A stretch of 20,580 nucleotides of DNA from DATMQA01 sp035566895. GTDB lineage: Bacteria; Verrucomicrobiota; Verrucomicrobiia; Limisphaerales; UBA8199. The stretch covers positions 1-20,580 of the forward strand of contig DATMQA010000023.1 in assembly GCA_035566895.1 (NCBI GenBank), in the 5' to 3' direction. A program made the position numbers and the translations under genes. This document shows, piece after piece, positions 1 through 6,424 of this stretch (positions are counted from its first letter, which is position 1; each line of letters begins with the position of its first letter). The notes under the pieces were generated by a model. That model did not search any database. It worked only from the letters and a program-made list of their open reading frames with translations, and was not told the DNA's origin.

Positions 1-48
1 CTTCGTCAATACTTCTACTCGTGTCCTCTGACTCATGGTTTTGTCCAT
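1..48 (-). CDS. Possible transposase/integrase, N-terminal fragment running off the left edge
   Basis: Only about 16 codons are visible, entering from the left edge on the minus strand. Candidate ATG starts are at 48 and 36; an in-frame stop lies upstream within the repeat region, so the frame really does begin here. The residues from the second Met (MSQRTRVEVLTK) resemble the start of integrase-core transposases whose N-terminus is a helix-turn-helix reading roughly 'TR.EVL..L..RY'. That resemblance is from memory over very few residues. Two long direct repeats lie just upstream (58-136), as expected for the multi-site ends of some transposons. No clear ribosome binding site is seen. It could also be a chance open frame. 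Confidence 0.33.
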   Translation of the reverse strand, partial: MDKTMSQRTRVEVLTK

Positions 49-57
49 CCCGGCCAC

Positions 58-136
58 GGTAACAGTCACTTTTGGCGCAACGTATCGTTTTTCCGACTTT
101 TACCCCCCTTCCCGGGTAACAAAACTTTTGGCGCAA
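58..136. repeat. Pair of direct repeats upstream of the possible transposase
   Basis: GGTAACAGTCACTTTTGGCGCAA-type sequence occurs at 58-80 and again at 115-136; 20 of about 23 positions agree, with one gap. Copies start 57 bp apart and weaker similarity extends on both sides (CCCGG before, TTCC after). Read on the minus strand each copy is TTGCGCCAAAAG followed by TGTTACC. Tandem protein-binding sites at the end of a mobile element, or an operator pair, both fit. The transposon outer boundary cannot be fixed from one end. The rest of 137-274 holds no gene I can support. Confidence 0.6.
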
Positions 137-274
137 TTCGCTACATTCCAACCCAGCTAATTACCCCTTGCAACTCGCACGTCAATCGCTTATGCTCCAC
201 CCCATGGAAGGTTGCTCTGAATTTCTCCGCTGTGACCCCGCCCTCGGCACCCCTCCCGGGATGCTAATGAAACC

Positions 275-331
275 AGGAATTCTTTCCCAGTTTCTGGGCT
301 ATTATCAACTTAACAAGAATTCTTTCCTAGT
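275..331. repeat. Direct repeats and core-like GTT upstream of cassette gene 1
   Basis: AGGAATTCTTTCCCAGT (275-291) recurs as AAGAATTCTTTCCTAGT (315-331), 15 of 17 matching, 40 bp apart. A small hairpin, CCCAG-TTT-CTGGG, sits at 286-298. Ten bases after the second copy is GTTGGCGG (341-348), 18 nt before the ATG of the gene at 359. That matches the spacing between GTTCGGCG (744) and the ATG at 763 downstream. Integron attI sites are known to carry a GTT core plus integrase-binding direct repeats, so this may be an attI-like or degenerate recombination junction, but it could equally be a promoter/operator region. Confidence 0.4.
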
Positions 332-358
332 GCAGATATAGTTGGCGGCAGGAAGCCA

Positions 359-613
359 ATGCACACATATCAGCTAAGTAGAGCCTTGTATTGCGGATTT
401 GCGCTGGCCGGCTTTCTCATGCTCTGCGGCGGAATCGGGTGTTTCATCGAGTTGAGGCGCTCTGGGAGCATCGTTGTCCCGAGGCCAAACAACAAAGGCT
501 ACTACTCGGTGCCAGTTGCACCAGGATTCGTGATCGTCGCCGTAAACATAAGTTGCGGCTTGGGCGTTCTTGGTTTGAGCGTCTATCAACTAGCCAAGCC
601 GAGGCGCCCATGA
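359..613 (+). CDS. Small two-pass membrane protein (cassette-type gene 1)
   Basis: An 84-residue hypothetical protein with two hydrophobic segments: about residues 10-30 (cysteine- and glycine-rich, ALAGFLMLCGGIGCF) and about 53-76 (GFVIVAVNISCGLGVLGLSV). A short polar loop joins them, containing RSGS and a Pro/Asn-rich stretch, and the C-terminus is basic (AKPRRP). No family is recognised. An AGGAAG ribosome binding site at 350-355 supports the ATG at 359. The stop is only 3 nt before the left arm of the attC-like palindrome, and the start lies 18 nt after a GTT core-like sequence. This tight packing is typical of an integron gene cassette. Function unknown; it probably resides in the inner membrane. 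Confidence 0.6.
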   Translation: MHTYQLSRALYCGFALAGFLMLCGGIGCFIELRRSGSIVVPRPNNKGYYSVPVAPGFVIVAVNISCGLGVLGLSVYQLAKPRRP

Positions 614-616
614 GAG

Positions 617-753
617 GTCGGGCTAACCCGCTCGCTCCAGGCAACAGCCGCCACCCCTTTTGTTTTTCGGAAGTTGGGAGAGATTCGCTGCTCTCTCGCG
701 TTGTCGGTTCTTGGCTCTCCGGCGGCTGTGGCTGAGCGAGATCGTTCGGCGAC
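617..753 (+). repeat. attC-like recombination site (imperfect palindrome between two small genes)
   Basis: The left arm (617-650) and the reverse complement of the right arm (721-753) align with bulges and mismatches. Shared blocks are GTCG..C..AAC, CTCGCTC and ACAGCCGCC. Core-like boxes are GGCTAAC (621-627) at the left and GTTCGGC (744-750) at the right, where cleavage would fall in the GTT. A variable 66-nt centre (655-720) holds a further GAGAG/CTCTC hairpin. The site starts 3 nt after one stop codon and ends 9 nt before the next ATG. These are hallmarks of attC (59-base element): R''/L''...L'/R' boxes, unpaired extra bases and placement between cassette genes. Caveat: the left box departs from the RYYYAAC consensus and no integrase gene is visible. 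Confidence 0.55.
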
Positions 754-762
754 GCTCGACTC

Positions 763-1161
763 ATGAGTGCCAAGTTCAAAATTCGAGCTGTGGTTCTTCT
801 GCCAGTTTTGGTAGTACTGGCCATTCTGCTGACCAAACCAGCCTTGAGATTGTACGACACTTGCCGTCTGTCTTGGTTTGCTCATCGCATTGCTGATACC
901 GACCGCATTGTTGGGACTTACGCGCGCAGTCCAGTGAGCCTGACAATTACCGGAAACCACGCGCAGAGGGTCGTCCGTGCTGTATCATTGGCAGGCTCGG
1001 GCAGGCCGCCGCTCGGAATGGACTGGGCAAACATGTATATGGTTAAGGCAACCTTTCTGAAAGGCACGAACGTTTTGGATGATATCGAGATGGAGGGCGC
1101 ATCCGGACACTGCCCCATTTTGTCGTCGGCGTGTAGCGTGGCCGTCTCGGCTGCGAGTTGA
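763..1161 (+). CDS. Hypothetical signal-anchored protein (cassette-type gene 2), 3' end replaced by a repeat
   Basis: A 132-codon frame beginning with a basic N-terminus and one hydrophobic helix (residues about 8-25, AVVLLPVLVVLAILL), then a soluble, probably periplasmic, domain with beta-like segments (SPVSLTITGNHAQRVV, MYMVKATFLKGTNVLD). No family is recognised. The ATG is 13 nt after the GTTCGGC core of the attC-like site, as expected for a cassette gene. From about codon 112 (nt 1095) the frame runs into the 180-bp inverted-repeat element, so the last 21 residues and the stop codon belong to the repeat. The native C-terminus and any following attC are gone. It is probably a truncated gene; the remnant may not fold. 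Confidence 0.5.
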   Translation: MSAKFKIRAVVLLPVLVVLAILLTKPALRLYDTCRLSWFAHRIADTDRIVGTYARSPVSLTITGNHAQRVVRAVSLAGSGRPPLGMDWANMYMVKATFLKGTNVLDDIEMEGASGHCPILSSACSVAVSAAS

Positions 1162-1274
1162 AGCGGCGTCTCGCCGCGCGGCGACCAGTGGTTTTGAGCT
1201 CAATGGGCACCGGGACGGTGCCCAAACTCGCAGCCGAGACGGCTGCGCTACGGGGGCAGTGTCCGGATACGCCC
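1095..1274. repeat. 180-bp composite inverted-repeat element (REP/MITE-like)
   Basis: Outer arms of 22 bp (1095-1116 and 1253-1274) are inverted copies with one mismatch. Inner arms of 27 bp (1133-1159 and 1225-1251) match at 25 positions. The centre contains two perfect hairpins: GCGGCG-TCT-CGCCGC (1163-1177) and GGGCACC-loop-GGTGCCC (1205-1223). There is no coding capacity of its own. It provides the stop codon of the plus-strand gene (1159-1161) and of the minus-strand phosphoesterase (1248-1250), so it also sits where a bidirectional terminator would. The nested arms suggest a non-autonomous mobile unit inserted after the cassette gene existed. Confidence 0.85.
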
Positions 1275-3887
1275 GTCATCCTTATCCGGATGCGCATGGA
1301 CAAACGCCGCCCGCACGGGCGGCGGCATGGGGCTTTCCGCTCCGCGGACGGACCTCCAGATAACCTCGTTCAGCAACAAATCATCCACCGCGTCCTCGCG
1401 CGCAAAGTTCATTTTGACCCGTCCTCCCCAGGTCCGCTTTCCATTCCGCGCCTCCAAATCAACATTCGCCGGCCGCGCCTGGTATGGTCGAAGGTCCGGC
1501 GCCGGTTGAAAGGCGTTGAACATCGGCCGCGCTGCCGCATCGAACTGTGACATCGGTTTAAGCCCCAGAATCAGCTCCATCGTCCGTAGCATGCTGCTGG
1601 TCGAGTACATCGTCGAGTCTACCACGCCCCGTTTGGTGTAAGGGCTGAGCACTAAGGCCACCGTGCGGTGCGCGTCCACATGGTCCGGCCCGTTCTGGGC
1701 ATCGTCTTCCACTACAAAGATCGCCGTTTGCGGCCAGAATCTCGAGTGGCTAACCGACTCAACGAGGCTGCCTAGAGCTAAATCGTTCTCCGCGACGTAC
1801 GCGGTCGGTGTGCGAAACCCGAGGGTGCCGCCGTGCGTGTGGTCGTTGCCCAAACGGAGAATCTGCAGCCGTGGCATATCGCCCTGGCTCTCGAATTGCT
1901 TAAGCTCGGAGATGAACCGCTCCGCCCGTTTGGTGTCCGGGTAACTCAAATCGAACCCGCGGTACCACTCATCGATGTGGCCTTCGAGCGAACGCACGCG
2001 AGGGCGGGCCGGCAGTCCGGGCAGCACGCCATCGGAGACGAACTCGCCGTAGCTGCGATAGCGCACACCGGCTTCCCTCGCGCGGTCCCACAAATAACCG
2101 CCCGCCGGCGCCGCGACGGGAAAATAACCTTCCGCCGGGTAAGGAAACTTGCCTGAACGATTGTGGCCATAATTCAGCGGCCACATCTTTTCGACAAAGT
2201 CCGTCGCGTAGGCGCCCATACTCCATTCGTGCCCGTCAGCGCTGACTTCGCTCTCGACATAAAAATTGTCCAGCAACACAAACTCGCGGGCAAGCTGGTG
2301 CAGGTTGGGGGTGATCCTTTCCGGAAACAGGCACAGCTTGGGGTCGCCGTTGCCTTCCGGCATGTCGCCCAACACCTGGTCATAAGTCCGGTTCTCTTTG
2401 ATGATATAAATGCAGTACTTGATCGGGCTGGCTTCCCCCGGCTTGGCCGGAATGGGATTCCGCTCCGGCCGCTGCGCCGAGACGGTTGCCTCCGCGTTGA
2501 GCGGGCTGCACGTATACGCCTGCGCCGTGTAGTCCGACATACGTCGCTCGAACTCCTTGGCCGGTGGCAAATCGATAATGCTCAGGCTCCCCCGAAACAG
2601 TCGCGCGATATATTGCACCGTCGGGTCGGTCACGTTCCGCACACCCGGTTGGGGTCCGTGCGGATTGGCCAGGGGCCTGAGACCTTTGCCGTTGGCTACA
2701 AGCAGGTGCTTGCCGTCCGGAGTCACGCGCACCGAAGTCGGATACCATCCGACCGGAATGAAGCCCATCGAGCGGCACTTGCCGGGGGTGGCCACATCGA
2801 ACACCGCCACAAGGTTATTGTCGGCATTGGCGACAAAAAGTGTCTGTTCGTCCGGCGACAGCGCCAGGCTATTGGGCGTCGAGCCGGATGGCGCCTGTGG
2901 GTAAAGCGCTGCCCACAGCGTCTCGGTCGCCTTGCCGGACTCGGTATCGAAAACCGTAACCGTATTCCGGCTCGAATTGGCGACAAACAACACCTTGCCG
3001 GAGCGGCTTAGCGCCATCTCGCAGGGATGCTCCTCCGTCGGCCACCGGGCGATAACGTTGCCTGAACTAAGCTCGACGACCGCGACGGCTGCCTGCGCCC
3101 ACAGGCTGACATAAAGCCTTTGGCGCTTCTCATCCAGCCGGCAGGCATATGGAAAAGTGTCGCCAGGTTTGCTCGCATACAGCGCTGCCTGGACTCTCTT
3201 TTCGGCTGCCGCCGTTTCAAAATCCAGGGAAGGCTGCACCGGGGCAGCCGCGAGCGCAGCGACATTGGTTCCCAGCAGGATGTCCGAAACATGCGGCTCG
3301 GCGCCAAGGTCAACGCACGTCACCCGGTGCCCCCAGACATTAGCCGCAAATAAACGACTACCTTTGGCGTCCACCGCCAGACCGGCAGGCACCGCCCGTT
3401 GTTTGGCGTCGCGCAACCGAAGTGTACTGTGATTGGACAACGCCCCATCTTTAAAATCGAACGCATGAATCACCTCATCGCCCGCGCCGCTGCAGAAGAG
3501 CCTCCCGCCGTTCTTGGCGAACTCCAGTCCGTAAAAGGATTCATGCACGGCAGCGCGGGAGACCACGCGCGCCGCCGGAATATCCACGATGAGAATTTGA
3601 TGCTCGCTGTAGCCGCAGTGTAAAACCGCCGCGAAACGCCCGCCCGGATGCACTGCGATATTAACCGGAAAATCAGCCAATTCGACCTGCTGCCCAGCGG
3701 GCCGCAACGACCACTGGTTGGGCAGGAGGATCGAGCCGTCTGCCTTCTCCCCGGGCACCTCCGCATGCGGAGCGGAAAATGCCGGGCGCGTAATTTCGGC
3801 CGCGCCGGGCGGTTGCCGGGTAGTTCGAAGACAACCCGTCGCCACCGCGAGAAGTGCCAACGCAAGCCAGCAACCGAATCTTTGCAT
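1248..3887 (-). CDS. YVTN beta-propeller / phosphoesterase (alkaline phosphatase-like) fusion lipoprotein
   Basis: An 879-residue secreted protein. I start it at the ATG at 3887, not the upstream frame start at 4100, because this gives a lipoprotein signal (MQRFGCWLALALLAVATGC, lipidated Cys19). Residues about 60-430 hold YVTN/NHL-type propeller repeats (FVANSSRNTVTVFD, FVANADNNLVAVFD, LLVANGKG). From about 470 comes a phosphoesterase/phospholipase C-like alkaline-phosphatase-fold domain. It carries the ENRTYDQVLGDMP metal/nucleophile motif (near residue 498), SADGHEWS, NDHTHGG and VVEDDAQNGPDHVDAHR (near residue 736). This bifunctional YncE/alkaline phosphatase architecture is known in soil bacteria, but its substrate is not. 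The last residues (GRIRTLPP) are encoded by the inverted-repeat element. It is downstream of murJ on the same strand with a 209-bp gap. Confidence 0.88.
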   Translation of the reverse strand: MQRFGCWLALALLAVATGCLRTTRQPPGAAEITRPAFSAPHAEVPGEKADGSILLPNQWSLRPAGQQVELADFPVNIAVHPGGRFAAVLHCGYSEHQILIVDIPAARVVSRAAVHESFYGLEFAKNGGRLFCSGAGDEVIHAFDFKDGALSNHSTLRLRDAKQRAVPAGLAVDAKGSRLFAANVWGHRVTCVDLGAEPHVSDILLGTNVAALAAAPVQPSLDFETAAAEKRVQAALYASKPGDTFPYACRLDEKRQRLYVSLWAQAAVAVVELSSGNVIARWPTEEHPCEMALSRSGKVLFVANSSRNTVTVFDTESGKATETLWAALYPQAPSGSTPNSLALSPDEQTLFVANADNNLVAVFDVATPGKCRSMGFIPVGWYPTSVRVTPDGKHLLVANGKGLRPLANPHGPQPGVRNVTDPTVQYIARLFRGSLSIIDLPPAKEFERRMSDYTAQAYTCSPLNAEATVSAQRPERNPIPAKPGEASPIKYCIYIIKENRTYDQVLGDMPEGNGDPKLCLFPERITPNLHQLAREFVLLDNFYVESEVSADGHEWSMGAYATDFVEKMWPLNYGHNRSGKFPYPAEGYFPVAAPAGGYLWDRAREAGVRYRSYGEFVSDGVLPGLPARPRVRSLEGHIDEWYRGFDLSYPDTKRAERFISELKQFESQGDMPRLQILRLGNDHTHGGTLGFRTPTAYVAENDLALGSLVESVSHSRFWPQTAIFVVEDDAQNGPDHVDAHRTVALVLSPYTKRGVVDSTMYSTSSMLRTMELILGLKPMSQFDAAARPMFNAFQPAPDLRPYQARPANVDLEARNGKRTWGGRVKMNFAREDAVDDLLLNEVIWRSVRGAESPMPPPVRAAFVHAHPDKDDGRIRTLPP

Positions 3888-4096
3888 AGAAATGTTCAAC
3901 GCTTTCTGCCAGTCATCCGCCTCCGCGTAAAGCGCCAAACGGAATTGCGCGGTTCCCGTAGCGCAGATCGTTAATCTGCTGTATCGCAAAATTGTATTCT
4001 GCTGGCGTCCAATTCGCTTGCATCTTGGAGGTTTCAAACAGCAGTCGATTGGAACCTGCGATACCAACCGAGACGTTGGATGCCGCTTCTCCGCCG
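3888..4096. other. Intergenic region between murJ and the phosphoesterase with a REP-like hairpin
   Basis: This gap contains GTAGCGCAGAT-CGTTA-ATCTGC (hairpin arms 3963-3968 and 3974-3979), followed by a near-repeat of the head (GTATCGC, 3981-3987). The GTAGCGCAG head is shared with the inner arm of the 1095-1274 element. Minus-strand frames cross the gap (3913-4107 and the N-terminal extension of the phosphoesterase frame), but they lack recognisable protein signal. I regard the gap as the leader/promoter region of the phosphoesterase gene with an inserted repeat. No clear -35/-10 pair stands out. Confidence 0.5.
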
Positions 4097-5677
4097 TCAT
4101 CCTTCACTCGCTCCTTTGCGGCTTCGACGCACTTTCTCCAGGACGAGCTCAGTCATTTCGCTCGCTGCTCTCACCTTCATTCCCAGCGCCGCCAGCCAAT
4201 ACAGCAGCACAGCGATACCTCCCGGCACGAACACGGCCCCAAGCTTTAGCGGCAACGAACGGTGGCCCAATTCTTTCTCCCAAAAAGAGGAAAACAGAGC
4301 TGCGACAATCCCTGCCAGCGTGGCGGTGGGCACCAGCACCAGCAGAGTTCGCCGAAGTTCAGCCAGGTCCAGGTTTGAGAGTTTACGGCGTAGCGCATAA
4401 ACCAGCAGCAACAGGTTGAAGGTGGCGCTCAGTGTATTCGCCACCCCCAAGCCCGCTTCCCGATACGTTCGCACCAGCCACAGAGCAAAGCCCAGGTTCA
4501 GTACCAGACAAACGAGGCTGATCTTCATCGGGATCTTGATGTCGTCGAGCGCATAAAAGGCGCGCGCCACGATGTTGTTCATCGAGAACATCAACAGGCC
4601 GGGCGCAAGGCAAGCCAGCGCCACCGCGACACGCTGCGTCGCGTCAGGACCAAATTTGCCATGCTCAAAAATCAGGCGCACGATCGGCGCCGCCAGCGCC
4701 AGGGCGATCGCTGCAGCAATAAGATTGGCGAACGCTAAATAGCTTAAGCCCTGGTTCAGCGTCTGGCGGAACTCGGGATATTTCTTGGCCGCTGCCAGCG
4801 CGGAAAGCGTCGGCAATAGGTAGGTTGCCAGCGAAATTCCGAACATTCCCTGGGGAAGCTCCATCAATCGTACGGAATAATTGAAGGTCGCCACAATAGT
4901 ATCGCCGAACCAAAACGAAAAGTATTGGGTCACCAGCACGTTGATCTGAAAGGCGGCGACGCCGATTGAGCCGGGCAACATTTTGCGCACGACCTCACGC
5001 ACCGTCGGGTCGCGCCAGGGCGACACCCAGTGGTAGCGAAAGCCTTCGCGCGCCAGGCTCGGCAATTGGAAGAAAGCCTGGGCTACCCCAGCCAGCACGA
5101 CCCCGATCGCCAGCCCAAAGATTTGCTCTTCCGGTTTGTGTCCCAGACGCGGCGCCAGCCAGAGCACGCTGGCAATCATCACCACATTGAGGATAACCGC
5201 GCCCAGCGCCGGCACGAAAAAATGGCCGCGCGCGTTTGCCATCCCGATGAACACAGCCGCCAGGCACACCAGCATCATGTAAGGAAACATCAGCCGCAGC
5301 AATTCGAGCATCAGCCTGGCTTTTTCGCCCAATTCTGTGCGCGTCAGTGCAAGGGAAATGCCCAGCACAGCCGCCACTGTCACCACCGCCGAGGCCGCGA
5401 CGAGTCCTGAAATCACCGCGTTGGCCGAGCGCCACATCTCAGCCTCCCCATGGCGAACCTCCTTCTGCTTGAAAATGGGAATGAAGGCCGCCGTCAGCGC
5501 CCCTTCACCGAGCAGCCGGCGAAACAAGTTGGGCACCTGGAAGGCCAGGAAGAAGGCGCTGGCCACCCAGGTGTTGCCCATGAAATTGGCATAAACGATC
5601 TCGCGCACCATGCCCAGGAGCCGGCTGGTCAGGGTCGCGGCCGCCATCGCGGCCGAGGATTTCAGCATTTGCGACAT
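4097..5677 (-). CDS. murJ: Lipid II flippase MurJ
   Basis: A 526-residue polytopic membrane protein of the MVF/MOP family that flips lipid II across the inner membrane for peptidoglycan synthesis. The N-terminus is diagnostic: SAAMAAATLTSRLLGMVREI, then FQVPNLFRRLLGEGALTAAF, the conserved Arg-rich segment of the MurJ cavity. The rest alternates hydrophobic helices (about 14) with short loops, with conserved patches such as PLPQGMFGIS-like 'ELPQGMFGISLATYLLPTLS' and RAFYALDDIKIPMKIS. Length fits the family (about 500-550). ATG at 5677 is used; a second Met three codons in is equally possible. No strong Shine-Dalgarno is visible. It lies 130 bp downstream of dfrA on the same strand, separated by a small palindromic repeat. 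Confidence 0.95.
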   Translation of the reverse strand: MSQMLKSSAAMAAATLTSRLLGMVREIVYANFMGNTWVASAFFLAFQVPNLFRRLLGEGALTAAFIPIFKQKEVRHGEAEMWRSANAVISGLVAASAVVTVAAVLGISLALTRTELGEKARLMLELLRLMFPYMMLVCLAAVFIGMANARGHFFVPALGAVILNVVMIASVLWLAPRLGHKPEEQIFGLAIGVVLAGVAQAFFQLPSLAREGFRYHWVSPWRDPTVREVVRKMLPGSIGVAAFQINVLVTQYFSFWFGDTIVATFNYSVRLMELPQGMFGISLATYLLPTLSALAAAKKYPEFRQTLNQGLSYLAFANLIAAAIALALAAPIVRLIFEHGKFGPDATQRVAVALACLAPGLLMFSMNNIVARAFYALDDIKIPMKISLVCLVLNLGFALWLVRTYREAGLGVANTLSATFNLLLLVYALRRKLSNLDLAELRRTLLVLVPTATLAGIVAALFSSFWEKELGHRSLPLKLGAVFVPGGIAVLLYWLAALGMKVRAASEMTELVLEKVRRSRKGASEG

Positions 5678-5726
5678 CGCGCGCGGAGTCTATGTGGGAA
5701 CCCCCAAAGTCCAAAGTCTAAAGAGA

Positions 5727-5820
5727 AGTAGTAGTTCGTAGTCAGTAGTCAGTCGCTGGGGAAGCCAAGGATCAATGACCATTGACTTCTGACCTACTGA
5801 TTACTGGTTACTGACTACTT
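5727..5820. repeat. Imperfect palindromic repeat between dfrA and murJ
   Basis: AGTAGT...CAGTAGTCAGT (5727-5753) is mirrored by an inverted copy at 5795-5819 (ACTGATTACTGGTTACTGACTACT). Near the centre is a perfect TCAATG-AC-CATTGA hairpin (5772-5785). The right arm encodes the last four dfrA codons (GSSQ) and its TAA stop. It could act as the dfrA terminator or be a processed repeat unit; no U-run follows the hairpin. Confidence 0.6.
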
Positions 5821-6299
5821 CCAGCCGCCCGATAGTGCAGTACCTTGAACTCGGGAGTCTCCAGCAATTCCTCCGCCAGCTCGAATTGTTCCTCAAACGC
5901 AGGGAAGAAAGCATCGCCCTCGACCACCCGCTTGACCACCGTCAGATATAAGTCCGAACAGCGCGCCAGCGCCTGCTGATAGACCTGCGCCCCTCCGCAA
6001 ATAAAAATCTCCCGGCCGACAAAAGGCGGTGCTTTGGGGTCGATTAGGCTTAGATCCGAGATGGTCTGGACTCCTGCAATCGGCAGCGGAGAACTCGTCA
6101 GCACCAGGGTCGTCCGGTTCGGGAGCGGTTTGCCGATGGACTCAAACGTCCGGCGCCCCATGATGATGACGTTGCCCGCAGTCATTTTTTTGAACCATTT
6201 GAAATCCTCAGGCAAATGCCAGGGAATTCTGTTGCCGGCCCCGATGACACGGTTGAGTGACATCGCGGCGATCGCTTTGAAGGGTCTCACCGCCCGCAT
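5808..6299 (-). CDS. folA: Dihydrofolate reductase
   Basis: A 163-residue DHFR that reduces dihydrofolate to tetrahydrofolate with NADPH. The N-terminal signature FKAIAAMSLNRVIGAGNRIPWHLPED is characteristic: the first strand, the Met20-type loop, then PWHLPEDFKWFK with the acidic active-site residue. NVIIMGRRTFESIGKPLPNR forms the NADPH-binding segment and IFICGGAQVYQQAL is the second conserved glycine loop; DAFFP is near the C-terminus. The ATG at 6299 gives normal DHFR length; an earlier in-frame start at 6407 would add 36 residues with no family similarity. The final GSSQ residues lie in the flanking palindrome. Divergent from the cytochrome gene, with about 125 bp between starts. Confidence 0.95.
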   Translation of the reverse strand: MRAVRPFKAIAAMSLNRVIGAGNRIPWHLPEDFKWFKKMTAGNVIIMGRRTFESIGKPLPNRTTLVLTSSPLPIAGVQTISDLSLIDPKAPPFVGREIFICGGAQVYQQALARCSDLYLTVVKRVVEGDAFFPAFEEQFELAEELLETPEFKVLHYRAAGSSQ

Positions 6300-6424
6300 G
6301 CTGTCGCATCGAGGAAGACCCGTCAACGCGGCAGGCGAGGACTGGTACCGCCGGCCCTTATTAGTGGACAATATTTTTAGAAATGTTAGCCTTATGCTGA
6401 ATTCCACGACCTGTGACTGGCGTT

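Noticed and set aside
275..331. CRISPR-like array from paired direct repeats
   Set aside because: Only two imperfect 17-bp copies with 23 bp between them, no further units and no cas genes.
391..735. 114-codon plus-strand frame overlapping cassette gene 1 and the attC-like site
   Set aside because: It overlaps the better-supported gene at 359-613, which has a ribosome binding site and membrane helices, and it runs through the palindrome.
2163..3011. 282-codon plus-strand open frame antisense to the propeller/phosphoesterase gene
   Set aside because: It mirrors the minus-strand gene, has no start signal or recognisable protein text, and is expected from high GC at third positions.
3913..4107. 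64-codon minus-strand frame between murJ and the phosphoesterase
   Set aside because: It crosses a REP-like hairpin (FAIQQINDLRYG is repeat-derived text) and has no family resemblance.
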